Positions 25,271-35,000 of a stretch of DNA of 35,464 nucleotides are shown piece by piece (the stretch's first letter is position 1; the number at the start of each line of letters is the position of its first letter). Source of the stretch: a bacterium (GTDB lineage Bacteria; Zixibacteria; MSB-5A5; WJJR01); the NCBI GenBank assembly GCA_021813505.1, contig JAKAKI010000087.1:1-35464 (forward strand). Direction: 5' to 3'. The notes beneath the pieces were generated by a model. That model was not told the origin of the DNA. It did not search any database and saw only the letters and a program-made list of their open reading frames with translations. A program made the position numbers and the translations under genes.

Positions 25271-26397
25271 CAACTATTCTCCGGCTTGGGCTCCGCCTGG
25301 TTGGACGGTTGCACTTTGTTGTCGATCAGGACGGCCGCTCCATTGCGCAGCTTGAACACACCGGAGGTCACGATCTCCTCGCCGGGTTCCAGGCCGCCGA
25401 CGATCGAGACCTGGTCGCCGCGGCTGCCGCCGAGCTTGACGAATCTTTGCTCAACGCCCTTGTAAGTCTGTCCCGCGGGGTTCTTCAAGTCCTTGACGAC
25501 GAATACGGAGTTGCCATAGGGCGCATAGCTGACCGAGGAGGCCGGCAGTGTGATGAGCGGATTGCCCTCTCCGACGGTGACTTTCAACTCCACGAACATG
25601 CCGGGCCGCAACTTCTCCTGGGGATTCTCGAACGTGGCTTGCACCTGCACATTGCGGGTGCCTTCATCGACGACCGAATTGATGGCGGTGATTTTTCCCG
25701 TGGAGTTGATCAGGGTGATGCTGTCCGCCGTCAATTCGATCCTGGCGCCGACCTTGAGTGCCGCGACATCCTGCTGAGGCAGGGAGAAGTTCACGTAGAT
25801 CGGATCCATGGATTGCAGGGGAACGATGGGATCACCGGCCCGGAGATATTGGCCGAGGTTGACCTGGCGGATGCCCAATTCACCGGCGAATGGTGCGCGG
25901 ATCAGTTTGCGGTCAATCATCGCCTGCACCTCCTTCACATGGGCTTCTGCCTGCTTGAATTGCGCGGCAGCCAGGTCGTATTCCGATTGCGCCACAGACC
26001 GTTTTTCGTAGAGGCCGCTGGCCCGCTTGAAATTCAGTTGCGCGAGTTCCCGCTGTGCCTCAGCCGCATTCAGTTGGGCCTGCTCCTGGCTGGTCTCAAG
26101 CCGCACCAGGACTTCACCCGCCTTGACCGGCCGGCCCGATTCGAATTCGATGCTGGAAACGACTCCGGGCAGGTCGGCGCTGAGGATGACGCCATGGACG
26201 GCGGCGATGCTGCCGATCGCGTTCAGAGTCGCCGGCCAGTCTTGAACGTTGGCAACCGTCGTCGTCACTGCCTCAGGGGGAGGCTGGTACGCTGCTCCCT
26301 GGGCGATGGCCGCATGGATTTGGAGAAACTTGATGGTGCCGACCGTCGCAATGAACACGCCCATGGCGATGAGCATTATCGACATGCGTTTCTTCAT
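25270..26397 (-). CDS. RND efflux periplasmic adaptor (membrane fusion protein)
   Basis: This 375-aa protein has an N-terminal membrane anchor (MSIMLIAMGVFIATVGTIKF) and no lipobox, lipoyl halves (LNAIGSIAAVHGVILSADLP, RPVKAGEVLVRLETSQEQAQ), an alpha-hairpin rich in Q/A/E, a second lipoyl half (RAPFAGELGIRQVNLGQYLR) and a C-terminal beta-barrel and membrane-proximal domain (EKLRPGMFVELKVTVGEGNP, VGGLEPGEEIVTSG). It bridges the RND pump to an outer-membrane channel. I chose ATG 26397, which has AGAGGAG 7 nt upstream. The open frame continues to 26472 but the extra residues are not adaptor-like. It is the first gene of a two-gene operon translationally coupled to the pump. No regulator gene lies beside it. 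Confidence 0.93.
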   Translation of the reverse strand: MKKRMSIMLIAMGVFIATVGTIKFLQIHAAIAQGAAYQPPPEAVTTTVANVQDWPATLNAIGSIAAVHGVILSADLPGVVSSIEFESGRPVKAGEVLVRLETSQEQAQLNAAEAQRELAQLNFKRASGLYEKRSVAQSEYDLAAAQFKQAEAHVKEVQAMIDRKLIRAPFAGELGIRQVNLGQYLRAGDPIVPLQSMDPIYVNFSLPQQDVAALKVGARIELTADSITLINSTGKITAINSVVDEGTRNVQVQATFENPQEKLRPGMFVELKVTVGEGNPLITLPASSVSYAPYGNSVFVVKDLKNPAGQTYKGVEQRFVKLGGSRGDQVSIVGGLEPGEEIVTSGVFKLRNGAAVLIDNKVQPSNQAEPKPENS

Positions 26398-27328
26398 TTT
26401 GGTGCTCCTCTTCTGACTGGGAGTTGACGGGAACCGAATTCGGGCTTCTTCGTGTGCCGACTCCCGGGTCAACTCAGCTTGCGTGATTCAATTGTTATTC
26501 GAGACTTGGCCCGCATGATCACGGGATCGCCATTGCAAGTCCAAAGATGAAAACCAGTTCATTCAATTCGTGTTCCACTCATCTGAAGGGTTAGTTGGCG
26601 AAATCGAGATTCAGAAGTTGAATATCGTGTTCTCTCCACACCGGCACGGATCTGTTTGGGACTCCGGGTACCCTGGCAGACATCAACCTGACAGAATGGC
26701 ATCCCGGTTTTGCCTGCCCAAGGCGGCCTCCCTGACTTTACGCGATCCGTTGGCCGCTCGTTTCAGCAAAACCGATCAAAATGATCACGTATTGACCTTC
26801 GCGGGCGGCTCCCGACTCCCCGGCGCACGCCAGGCGCAGGTCGCAGGATCACAAGCCATTACGTGACATGGGTATACATGACTCGCGGCGTGATTGGTCG
26901 TCTTGGCTTTCCGATTATCGTGAATGCAAGAAAATGATCCCCCGGTGGTGACTTGCCAGCGGGTCTCCAGTGTTATGGACTGAGGAGTTCAAAGTGGCGC
27001 TGGGCGTCTTCGGTTCCAGCGTTATTCCCTATTGGGACGCAGCAACTGCGCCGCAACGCGGCGGAGCAAACCCCTCGTGATCGACGGGCGCCGCGTGCTG
27101 CCGCAACGCTGAACGCTGCGGGCAGACCCTGCAAGTCACTTCGGACTGCGGCCCTCGGGGAGCTGGGATAGAATCGTGGGCACATGGGGCCGTGCAGGAT
27201 ATCAGTTCGGCACAAGCCAAGGCGCAAAGGAGTGTCTGTGCTGGGATTGTCAAAACTCGAGTCTGTTCCAAACTAACACGTGCGTTAGTGAGGACCGGAA
27301 TCATATCTTATATTGAGGGCAGTTACCA
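26398..27328. other. Long gene-free region between divergent operons
   Basis: There are about 930 bases with no convincing coding frame on either strand. Short frames here lack ribosome-binding sites and family likeness. The part from about 26940 to 27180 is GC-rich and has self-complementary pieces (CGCCGC-AAC-GCGGCG near 27050; CTGCC-GC paired with GC-GGCAG near 27095-27125), so an unrecognised structured RNA is possible. It does not match tmRNA, RNase P, SRP or tRNA signatures I know. The right end carries the inverted repeat at 27272-27289. Confidence 0.5.
27272..27289. promoter_or_regulatory. Inverted repeat, candidate repressor operator
   Basis: ACTAAC and GTTAGT are perfect 6-bp half-sites with a 6-base spacer that contains the self-complementary CACGTG overlap. 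The site lies 40 bases before the WecA-like start codon. Its form is that of a dimeric TetR- or MarR-type operator. No such regulator is encoded in the window, so the binding protein is unknown. Confidence 0.4.
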
Positions 27329-28342
27329 ATGCTCGATTCGCTTGCACGACAGAACATTCTGTGGCTCGGTATGCTACTGGGCTTCAGCCTACTGTTGTCC
27401 TTTTGTATGGTCGCGCTCACGCGATTCATCGCCTTGAGGCTTCGATTCATCGATCGCCCGAACGGGAACACCGGAAATGCCGGCGGGGCCGCATTGGGTG
27501 GCGGCGTCGGAATCGCAGTGACCGCGCTGCTCACTCTCTGGTTATTTCCCAGCAACGCTGAGGCACAATTGCCCATCATGGCGATGATGGCTGCTTTATG
27601 TGCCCTCGGCCTGCTGGATGACGTCTTCAGGCTGGCGCCGCTGGTCAAGGTGCTTGGCCAGGCGGCGTGCGCCGCGGTTTACATCATTCCCGAAGCAATG
27701 AACCTCCATGGAGCCGCGTTCGTGATGCTGTTTCTGATTGTGAGTTCGAACGCCTGGAATGTCGTGGATGTCATGGATTCACTGCTGGCGTCAATTGGGG
27801 CTGTGGCCCTGTTCGGGATCAGCATCGTCATGCTGGTTCATGGCCTCGATCCGCGCGGCCTGCCGTCGATCTCGATAGTCATCTCCGGCGCGCTCATCGG
27901 GTTCCTTGTCTGGAATCGCCACCCGGCAAAGATCATTATGGGAGATGCCGGCAGTCTGTCCCTGGGTATGGTCTACGGTGCGCTCGTGGTGGAGTCGTTC
28001 TCCGATTCCGCGCTGCTCGCATTGGCGGTCATCCTGCCCGGACTCATACCATATCTTGAGGTCGGCTTTTTGATTGTCCAACGGTCCCGGAAGGGTGTTC
28101 CCTTTTATCGATCGACACCGGACCATTTCGCGCTCCGGCTGCTCCACAATGGGTCCACAATTGCGCAGATCGTGAAGCCCGTGATCTGGGCCGGAATTGG
28201 TCTCGTAGCACTGGCATGTCTTCTGGAACTGACCTCGTTCCACACAGTTCTCACGATCGCGTCGACGGTCCTGCTGGCCGGGGCGGTTGTCTGGGCGTAT
28301 CGCTACCTCAGCCGACTGCGCGTAGGCAGCAGTGTGCGGTGA
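27329..28342 (+). CDS. WecA/MraY-like polyprenyl-phosphate sugar-1-phosphate transferase
   Basis: This 337-aa polytopic inner-membrane protein of about ten helices has glycosyltransferase-4-family motifs: ALGLLDDVFRLAP (the Mg-binding DD pair), NAWNVVDVMDSLLAS (the nucleophile-region motif, usually N..N..DG.DGL, here with both glycines changed to V and S), IIMGDAGSLSLG and a cytoplasmic loop STPDHFALRL in place of the usual HxxH-type loop. It should attach a sugar-1-phosphate to undecaprenyl phosphate, the first step of a surface glycan. ATG 27329 follows GAGGG with nine bases of spacing. The glycosyltransferase begins 9 bases after its stop, forming an operon. The altered motif may reflect substrate specificity and does not by itself show loss of activity. 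Confidence 0.85.
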   Translation: MLDSLARQNILWLGMLLGFSLLLSFCMVALTRFIALRLRFIDRPNGNTGNAGGAALGGGVGIAVTALLTLWLFPSNAEAQLPIMAMMAALCALGLLDDVFRLAPLVKVLGQAACAAVYIIPEAMNLHGAAFVMLFLIVSSNAWNVVDVMDSLLASIGAVALFGISIVMLVHGLDPRGLPSISIVISGALIGFLVWNRHPAKIIMGDAGSLSLGMVYGALVVESFSDSALLALAVILPGLIPYLEVGFLIVQRSRKGVPFYRSTPDHFALRLLHNGSTIAQIVKPVIWAGIGLVALACLLELTSFHTVLTIASTVLLAGAVVWAYRYLSRLRVGSSVR

Positions 28343-28351
28343 CGCTGGTCT

Positions 28352-29557
28352 ATGAAGGTCACGTTGATATCGCAGTATTATCCACCGGAGCAGGGCGCCG
28401 TTCGCTACAGTTGGCACTTGGCGAAGGGCATGGCCGCCCGGGGGCACGAGATAACAGTGATCGCCGGCCTCCCTCATTTTCCCACAGGAAAGCCTCTTGC
28501 AGCTTTTGGACGGTTTCTTCCAAAGATTCGAGTGGAAGACTCTGTCCGCGTCATTCGCACGCCCCTCGTCATGGGATCCAATACGCAGAGCCTGCGCCGG
28601 GTCTTCGGATTCATGTCGTTTTCCATTTCCGCGCTCCTGTGGGCAGTCCTGGGCCCGCGGCCGGAAATCATCATAGCTTCGGTCCCTCCTGCAACATCAG
28701 CGATGTCCGCTGCGATCGCCTCCTGGATTCGGGGCTGCCCGTTCATCGTCATTTTGCGTGACATTGAGCCATGGCGGGCGCTGAAGATGAGGGGCTGGGA
28801 CAGGCGTGCCTGCGGTCGCGTGTTCGTCGGTCTCTTCCTGTGGATATACCGTCGAGCGCGGCAAATCGTTGTCATGCATGAGCGCGAAGTCCCCTATTTG
28901 CGGGAGCAGGGGGTGGTGCCGGGACGCATCAAGGTCGTACCTCATGGAGTGGACTTTGCCCATCCACCATGCCCGGATAACCCATCTCCCCAAATTCCAC
29001 GCAGACCGGGGCGAAGCGTGTTCCTGTATGCCGGGACGATTGGGCTGGTGCATGGATTGCCCCAGTTCCTGGAAGCGATGGCCGAACCACGCGTCCGGCG
29101 GCTTCCGATCGACATCGTGATCATTGGTGATGGGCAGTACAAGCCGGAGTGCAGCCGTATCGTGGAAGCGCATGGGCTCGAAAACGTCTCGCTGTTCCCG
29201 GCGATTCCGCCCGAGCAGGTGGCCGGTGCACTAGAGAAGGCCGATGTGCTCGTCTGTTCATTCCGTAATGGCGATGATATACCACTCTGCTCGAAGTTCT
29301 ATGAGTATTGCAGCGTGGGCAAGCCGATTCTCGTATACGGAACCAATCTCGCCGGGGACGTGGTGAGGCAGATTGGAAATGGTGTCAGCTGCCCAGCAGA
29401 CGATGCGGAGTCGCTGCTGGACGCACTCTCCAACTTGCTGACAAACCCAGAGGAATGGCGGCGCCGGGGTCTTGAGGGACGCGCCTATGCTCAGGAACAT
29501 TTTTCACAAGTGCAGCGCGATGAACAGTGGGCGCAGATACTGGGTTCCGAAGGGTAA
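28352..29557 (+). CDS. WbuB-like family 4 glycosyltransferase
   Basis: This 401-aa GT-B-fold enzyme has the N-terminal acceptor-domain start KVTLISQYYPPEQGAVRYSW, the glycine-rich stretch AKGMAARGHEITVIAG, a middle block VVPHGVDF, the donor-domain start VFLYAGTIGLVHGL and the donor-binding segment DIPLCSKFYEYCSVGKPIL. WbuB-type enzymes add an N-acetylated sugar to a lipid-linked intermediate during O-antigen or capsule assembly. It would act at the cytoplasmic face on the product of the preceding transferase. The ATG at 28352 follows that gene by 9 bases. The nature of sugar and linkage cannot be read from sequence. Confidence 0.9.
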   Translation: MKVTLISQYYPPEQGAVRYSWHLAKGMAARGHEITVIAGLPHFPTGKPLAAFGRFLPKIRVEDSVRVIRTPLVMGSNTQSLRRVFGFMSFSISALLWAVLGPRPEIIIASVPPATSAMSAAIASWIRGCPFIVILRDIEPWRALKMRGWDRRACGRVFVGLFLWIYRRARQIVVMHEREVPYLREQGVVPGRIKVVPHGVDFAHPPCPDNPSPQIPRRPGRSVFLYAGTIGLVHGLPQFLEAMAEPRVRRLPIDIVIIGDGQYKPECSRIVEAHGLENVSLFPAIPPEQVAGALEKADVLVCSFRNGDDIPLCSKFYEYCSVGKPILVYGTNLAGDVVRQIGNGVSCPADDAESLLDALSNLLTNPEEWRRRGLEGRAYAQEHFSQVQRDEQWAQILGSEG

Positions 29558-29595
29558 CATGCGCGAGGTGTCTGAGCCAAAACGAGGAGCCATTG

Positions 29596-30447
29596 ATGAA
29601 TGATCAAGCAGGGGTCGAGTGCGGCGCATGCCAACATTGGGCGTCGGATCGCGCAGGACAGGTGGATTTCCATCTCCCGCATCGCGATATCAAGGCAACG
29701 GTCTGGCGATGTGCCTTCTGTGGAACGTACATACAGGACGCAAACCTCGACGATCCTGCGATCCGTCATCACTTCGACATCGCGAGCTATACGGCGCCTG
29801 CAATGGAAGCCAACTGGCGCAGACTTCGAACCGACTTCTTCAAGTGGATCATCAAAGTATCCCGACATCACCTTGGACGTCCGCTCTCCGGCTGCCATGC
29901 ACTGGATATTGGAATAGCCTATGGGATCATGATGGAGCTATTGCGCGAGGAGGGTGCTGAGGCGGAGGGAGTTGAGATTGTGACGGCACTCCAGGCCGCG
30001 GTCAGGAGTCGCGGCTTTATTGTGCATGACCGCATCGAACAGGCATCGGACCACCGGCAGGATTTGGTGTTTGCGATCGATAGCTTCTACTACTTGAACG
30101 ATCCCAGCAGGTCGCTAACGGCAATACGGAGTCTCATGGCCCCTGATGGCGTGCTTGCGATGCGCCTGGCGAACCGGGCCTGGTACTTTGATTTCGTCCG
30201 CAAGTTGGGGCAGGAAGTTGCCGCGAAGCGTTTCGGGGATCTGAAGTACTTCTACACCGAACGAGGCGCGCGGCTGCTGTTGGCTCGCGCGGGTTTTCAG
30301 GTCGAGCGAATCTATTGGACCGATCGAGGGCGGCACGATCCCCGCAGGCTCGAGTCGATCTTCTATAAACTCGCCCCTCTCGCCAATTACCTGTCGCCGG
30401 TGCGGATCAGTCCCGGAATGCTCGTAATTGCTCGTCCAGCGGCTTGA
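29596..30447 (+). CDS. SAM-dependent methyltransferase with N-terminal zinc-ribbon-like motif
   Basis: This 283-aa cytoplasmic protein begins with paired cysteines (VECGACQHW and VWRCAFCGTYI), a zinc-ribbon-like arrangement common in sugar and small-molecule methyltransferases. The SAM-binding motif is ALDIGIAYGIMMELLREEGA, then EGVEIV, and DLVFAIDSFYYLNDPSR follows as the later motif. The glycine-rich loop is degenerate (GIAYG rather than G.G.G). I chose ATG 29596, which has GAGGAG 6 nt upstream. A GTG at 29527 would overlap the glycosyltransferase and add 23 residues. It is 38 bases downstream of the glycosyltransferase, and modification of the same glycan or its precursor is the natural guess. 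The substrate is unknown. Confidence 0.8.
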   Translation: MNDQAGVECGACQHWASDRAGQVDFHLPHRDIKATVWRCAFCGTYIQDANLDDPAIRHHFDIASYTAPAMEANWRRLRTDFFKWIIKVSRHHLGRPLSGCHALDIGIAYGIMMELLREEGAEAEGVEIVTALQAAVRSRGFIVHDRIEQASDHRQDLVFAIDSFYYLNDPSRSLTAIRSLMAPDGVLAMRLANRAWYFDFVRKLGQEVAAKRFGDLKYFYTERGARLLLARAGFQVERIYWTDRGRHDPRRLESIFYKLAPLANYLSPVRISPGMLVIARPAA

Positions 30448-30622
30448 ACTGCTTCTGGGCGCCCAAGAGCCCTGTCTGCTGAGCATGGCTGCGCCTGTCT
30501 TGCCATGGCAGGAGATCCATGGTTAAGCCGAAGTCCGTGATAGGGCTGCAAGATTGGCAACTGCCGAGAAGTATTGATGTCACGTGGGCGAAGGCGTAGT
30601 TTGCTGCCAGGAGAAACCCGGC

Positions 30623-31804
30623 GTGGCTGACGTAGTCCACGTCCATTCAACCAGCCAAGAGCAAACCAGAGATTCCCACTTGGCAAACTCGAACATTCCA
30701 CGAGCACAATTCACACGATCGCTGCCGGTTCTTTCGAAACTCCGGCTCTATTTGGCGGTGTTCTTCACGTTTGCGACACTCGGCGTACTCTGGTGTATCC
30801 CGAATCCGTCGGCGGTGCCCTGGTACGGCATTGCCACTTGGATGACCTACTCCGGCTTGGTGGCGCTGGGATGGGCGTGGTCATTCACCCACAACCGCAA
30901 GATGTTGTTTGTGGTGATCCCGTTCAGTGCCCTGGCGCCGGCGCTGTTGCGCGATTGGTTTGTCTTTCTGCCCGGCACGGTTGACATGGGGGGATATCTC
31001 GGCACGCTGGCGATCCTGTGCCTGGCCTGTATCGTCGTCGGTTACATCCTGTTCATTTCATTCATCAGCACCGAAGGTGCCCGGACCGTGCGATTGCAGA
31101 CCGAAATCAGCCTTGCCCAGCAGGTGCACTCGCATCTGGTCCCGCCCATCGACATGACCAATGGGCGCTTCGAGTTTTACGGGCGCTCGGATTCTTCAAG
31201 TGAGGTGGGCGGCGATCTGCTTGATGTCGTGGCGAAGGACGGACAGATCGGTGTGTTCGTGGCCGATGTGTCCGGCCACGGGGTTCGCGCGGGTGTGCTG
31301 ATGGCGATGATCAAGAGCGCCGCGCGGATGCGGCTGCTCTCGGACGATTCTTTGGATGGCCTCATGGACGATCTCAATCGCGTCGTTCTGCAGGTCAAAG
31401 AGATGGACATGTTCGTGACGGTTGCCTGTCTGCAATTCGACGACAGCGACGTTGCCCGTTACCTCCTGGCAGGCCATCCCTCAATTCTGCACTACCATGC
31501 CGCCACCGGACAGGTCACGGAATTGGAAAGCAGCTGTCCGCCGAGCGGCGTGGTCGCCAACCTGAGACACACTTCAACAGAGGTGCACTTCGGCAGCGGA
31601 GATTTGTTTATCCTGTTAACTGACGGCCTTCTGGAAGTTGAGAGCACGTCCGGCGAGCAATTTGGCCAAAGCAGAATCGAATCGCTGGTGACCGCGAACG
31701 CCGTCCGTCCGCTCAAAGAGATCTTCGATACTCTCCTCACAGCAGTGCGCAACCATGGCCCGCAAGATGACGACCAAACGCTGCTGTTGATTCGCGCGGT
31801 GTAG
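30623..31804 (+). CDS. Membrane-bound PP2C/SpoIIE-type serine phosphatase (RsbU-like)
   Basis: This 393-aa protein has four N-terminal membrane helices (about residues 36-150, such as LYLAVFFTFATLGVLWCI and AILCLACIVVGYILFISF), a short helix LQTEISLAQQVHSHLVPP typical of RsbU-like proteins, and a C-terminal SpoIIE domain. Metal-binding motifs are EVGGDLLDVV, VFVADVSGHGVRAGVL, LTDGLLEVES and QDDDQTLLLI. The family dephosphorylates anti-anti-sigma factors or similar partners in stress or envelope signalling. I chose GTG 30623, which has AGGAG 9 nt upstream. GTG 30584 is open but has no ribosome-binding site. No partner-switching STAS or HATPase gene lies nearby, so its target is encoded elsewhere. 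Confidence 0.85.
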   Translation: MADVVHVHSTSQEQTRDSHLANSNIPRAQFTRSLPVLSKLRLYLAVFFTFATLGVLWCIPNPSAVPWYGIATWMTYSGLVALGWAWSFTHNRKMLFVVIPFSALAPALLRDWFVFLPGTVDMGGYLGTLAILCLACIVVGYILFISFISTEGARTVRLQTEISLAQQVHSHLVPPIDMTNGRFEFYGRSDSSSEVGGDLLDVVAKDGQIGVFVADVSGHGVRAGVLMAMIKSAARMRLLSDDSLDGLMDDLNRVVLQVKEMDMFVTVACLQFDDSDVARYLLAGHPSILHYHAATGQVTELESSCPPSGVVANLRHTSTEVHFGSGDLFILLTDGLLEVESTSGEQFGQSRIESLVTANAVRPLKEIFDTLLTAVRNHGPQDDDQTLLLIRAV

Positions 31805-32053
31805 TGGCGCTGTCCCGCATCGCGAGGCATTACTGACCACATGCCGGCCGCTCTCAGGCCCTGCGTCCGAACGGACCCTAATTCCTTGACATCCTCCCGG
31901 CGGAAATCGGTTGATCCGGCGTGTGTTTTCAGTGTTTCATCATGCATGTGCAAGTTTCCTCCATCGCCCGTGCGGAGGAAGGAAGGGACTGCCTCGCCTG
32001 CGTATGCAGATCACGAGGTCCAAGTCCAACTTCGTCAGAATCAGGAGTCGCAT

Positions 32054-35000
32054 ATGCCTTGCGTATTGGTTCTCATCCTGGCAGGATTGTTGATCGTGGG
32101 ACTCAGTGGAACGGCTATTGGCATGAAGCCGCTTCCACGCCCGGCCGGAACGCACAATCCCGTCGTGTCCCCCGATGGGAGTTTGGGAAAGGGCATTCCC
32201 TCCGGATTTGGGGCCACCACCCAACTGGCCGCTGTCGGGCGCCGCATGGCCATCGCCCCCGACCTCTTGAGGCGCGTGCATGTCAGTGGGATACGTCCGG
32301 TGGCAGTACCACCGGATGCGATCGATGCGCTGGCGGACTGGCGTGATGGCGAGGCCCCCGACGCTGAACTCTGGTGGGATTCCAACACGCGTATACCGAT
32401 CCGGATCCAGGGTAGAGACCTGACTCTCCGATCAGCAACACCGGTGGTAGCCGCCGGAACCTCCGCCGAGATGTCGGCCGCGCTGGCAACATTCCAGCAG
32501 GTGCGCGGCCTACTTGGGCTTCGCGAACCAGCCCGCGAGTTGCGTGTCCTTTCGGAGAAGCGCGACGGCTTGGGCATGACGCATGTGCGTTTTCAGCAGA
32601 CATTTCGAGGGCATGACGTTTGGGCACGCGATTCGTACGCGCACTTCGCATCAGACTCGCGGCTGACGGCAATCAACGGCCGCTGGGTCCCGACGCCGTC
32701 GCATCTCGACCGCACTGCCCCAGTGCTCAGCGCGAGCGCCGCGGTTGATGTCGTGAAGTCGCGCTTCCCGGCTCGTGACCCGATTCAGGTCGCGGACACA
32801 GCCCTCTTGGTCTACATTGACACGAACCAGCAACCGCATTGGGCGTGGAGAGTTCGCACAAGTCTCAGCCGAGTCGAGGCCTACGATGTCTTCATTGACG
32901 CGGTGACCGGTGAGCACTTACACGATCTGTCCCTGGTGTACAGCGACGGCCCGTATTCTGGGTCGGGGACCGATTTGTTCGGGACCACAAGAGTCGTCAA
33001 CGCGTACCGAATCGGCTCGACTTATTACATGATCAATGCCACGAAGCCGATGTTCGACATGGTCCACTCGCAGATTCCAAACACCGTAAAGGGAGGCATC
33101 GAGATTGACAACTACCACTCACCCAATCCCAATTGGGTGACGACAACCAATCCGTCGGCCTGGGGGAATCCGGCCGCAGTTTCTGCCGCATTTCATCTTG
33201 GCCTCATTTATGACTACTATCTTTCGACCCACAATCGCAGTTCGCTTGACAACCAGGGCTCCACGCTGAAAGCCATCGTGAACGATCCCCTCCCCGAAGC
33301 CGATGGCAACAACGCGTACTACAGCTTCCTGACACAGACGATGACGTTCGGCACCGGGGATGGTGTCCGTTTTACGAATCTGGCCAGATCACTCGACGTG
33401 ACGGCCCACGAAATGACTCATGGCGTGACCGACGCCACTGCGGGATTGCAGTATGAGTTCCAGTCGGGGGCGTTGAGTGAGTCGTTCTCCGATATTTTCG
33501 GAACAATGGCGGAATTCTATGTCTACGGCGGTTCCGCAAACTGGCTGATCGGTGAGGATGCCTACACGCCGGCCACTCTCGGGGACGCATTGCGTGACAT
33601 GTCGAATCCCCACAATGGCGGTTCGCCCCAGCCCGCCAACATGTCGGAGTATGAGTACCTCCCGATGACAACCGACAATGGCGGCGTTCACCGAAATAGC
33701 GGAATTCCCAACCGGGCGTTCTATTTGACGGCGGCGGCGGTTGGACGTGGCAAGGCGGATTCGATATTCTACCGCGCGCTGACAACTCAACTTAACCAAT
33801 ACTCCCAGTTTCTGGACCTCCGTCTTGCACTCGTGCAATCCGCCTCCGAACTCTACCCTGGGGACACGGCGACGGCCAATTCGATTCGCTCGGCGTTCGA
33901 TCAAGTACAGATCTACGATGGCTCCTGGTCGGAGCCACCGGAGACTGAACCGGTACCGACCAGTGCCCAGTGGATCGTTGCCAAAAGTGGTCTCGCCGGC
34001 CGGGTGGCCATATTCGATACCGCCGGAAGCTTCTTACGATACGTTTCGCAGGCAAGGACCCTGACCAAACCGACCGTCGCGGACTCAGGAGAACTCATCT
34101 ACTTCATCGACACGATGTCCATGATCAGGGTGGTTGACCCGGAAGGAACCTTGGAGGTTCAACTGGGCGACTCGAGCCTCAAGTTTGCCAATATTGCCAT
34201 CTCGCCAGATGGACACCACATGGCTTGCGACCTTCAGTGGGATCCGACCATCTACATCCTTCACCTTGGCCACTCAGAGCCCATCACCATGCTGCCCCTC
34301 TACACTCCAACCAACTCCGAGGTCAAGAGCTACGACGTGCTTTATCCCGATGTCATCGAATGGGACATCTACGGCAAAGACATCATCTATGACTGCTACT
34401 GCGAGACACCGCAACCCTCCGGCACGCTCAGATACTGGGATATCCGCAATCTGGAGGTGGCCACCGGCCTGATTCAAAGGACTGTTCCCAGCATTCCGCT
34501 GGGATGGACGATTGGCAATCCGAGTTTCGGGAAAATCCATCCTGATTTGATTGCTCTGGATTTTGCCTATGACGATGGCAGCATCTACCTGTACGCTGCT
34601 GACCGGCGCAGCAACCGCGTCACCGAAGTTGCCCCGAACGGCACCTCGCTCAATCGCCCGACGTTCTCCCCCGACGACTCCCGGATTCTCGTCCAATACG
34701 ACGGCGGTGCCGGTCTTAACCTGTGGCGGGCAGGTTTCAATTCAAACACCTTGACGATCACGACTGACTGGGATCGCATCATTGACTCGGCATCGTACCC
34801 CAATTGGCGCTTTTCGGGACGGGAGTTTCTGACCGACGTGGAGAATCCAGACCAGGCAAACGCGATTCCCTCGGCCTTTTCACTGTATCAGAACTACCCG
34901 AACCCATTCAATTCTTCCACGGTCATCAGATTCGTTACGAAAACGTGGCGGCCGACCACCCTCGAGATATTCAATGTCCTCGGTCAACGGGTTTTCGAAC

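Noticed and set aside
25309-26427. Long plus-strand open frame opposite the RND adaptor
   Set aside because: The opposite strand encodes a textbook adaptor. This frame has no signal, domain or ribosome-binding support.
26570-26866. 98-aa plus-strand frame in the empty divergent region
   Set aside because: No ribosome-binding site, no recognisable family and low-quality composition. Nearby overlapping frames on both strands are equally long.
26940-27230. tmRNA, RNase P, SRP RNA or 6S RNA in the GC-rich intergenic stretch
   Set aside because: None of the conserved cores I know for these RNAs is present. Only unspecific stem potential is seen.
31886-31914. TTGACA upstream of the M4 protease as a promoter -35 box
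   Set aside because: No plausible -10 box lies 16-19 bases downstream.
31841-32053. N-terminal extension of the protease frame
   Set aside because: The 71 extra residues are not signal-like. A strong AGGAG and a proper signal peptide mark ATG 32054.
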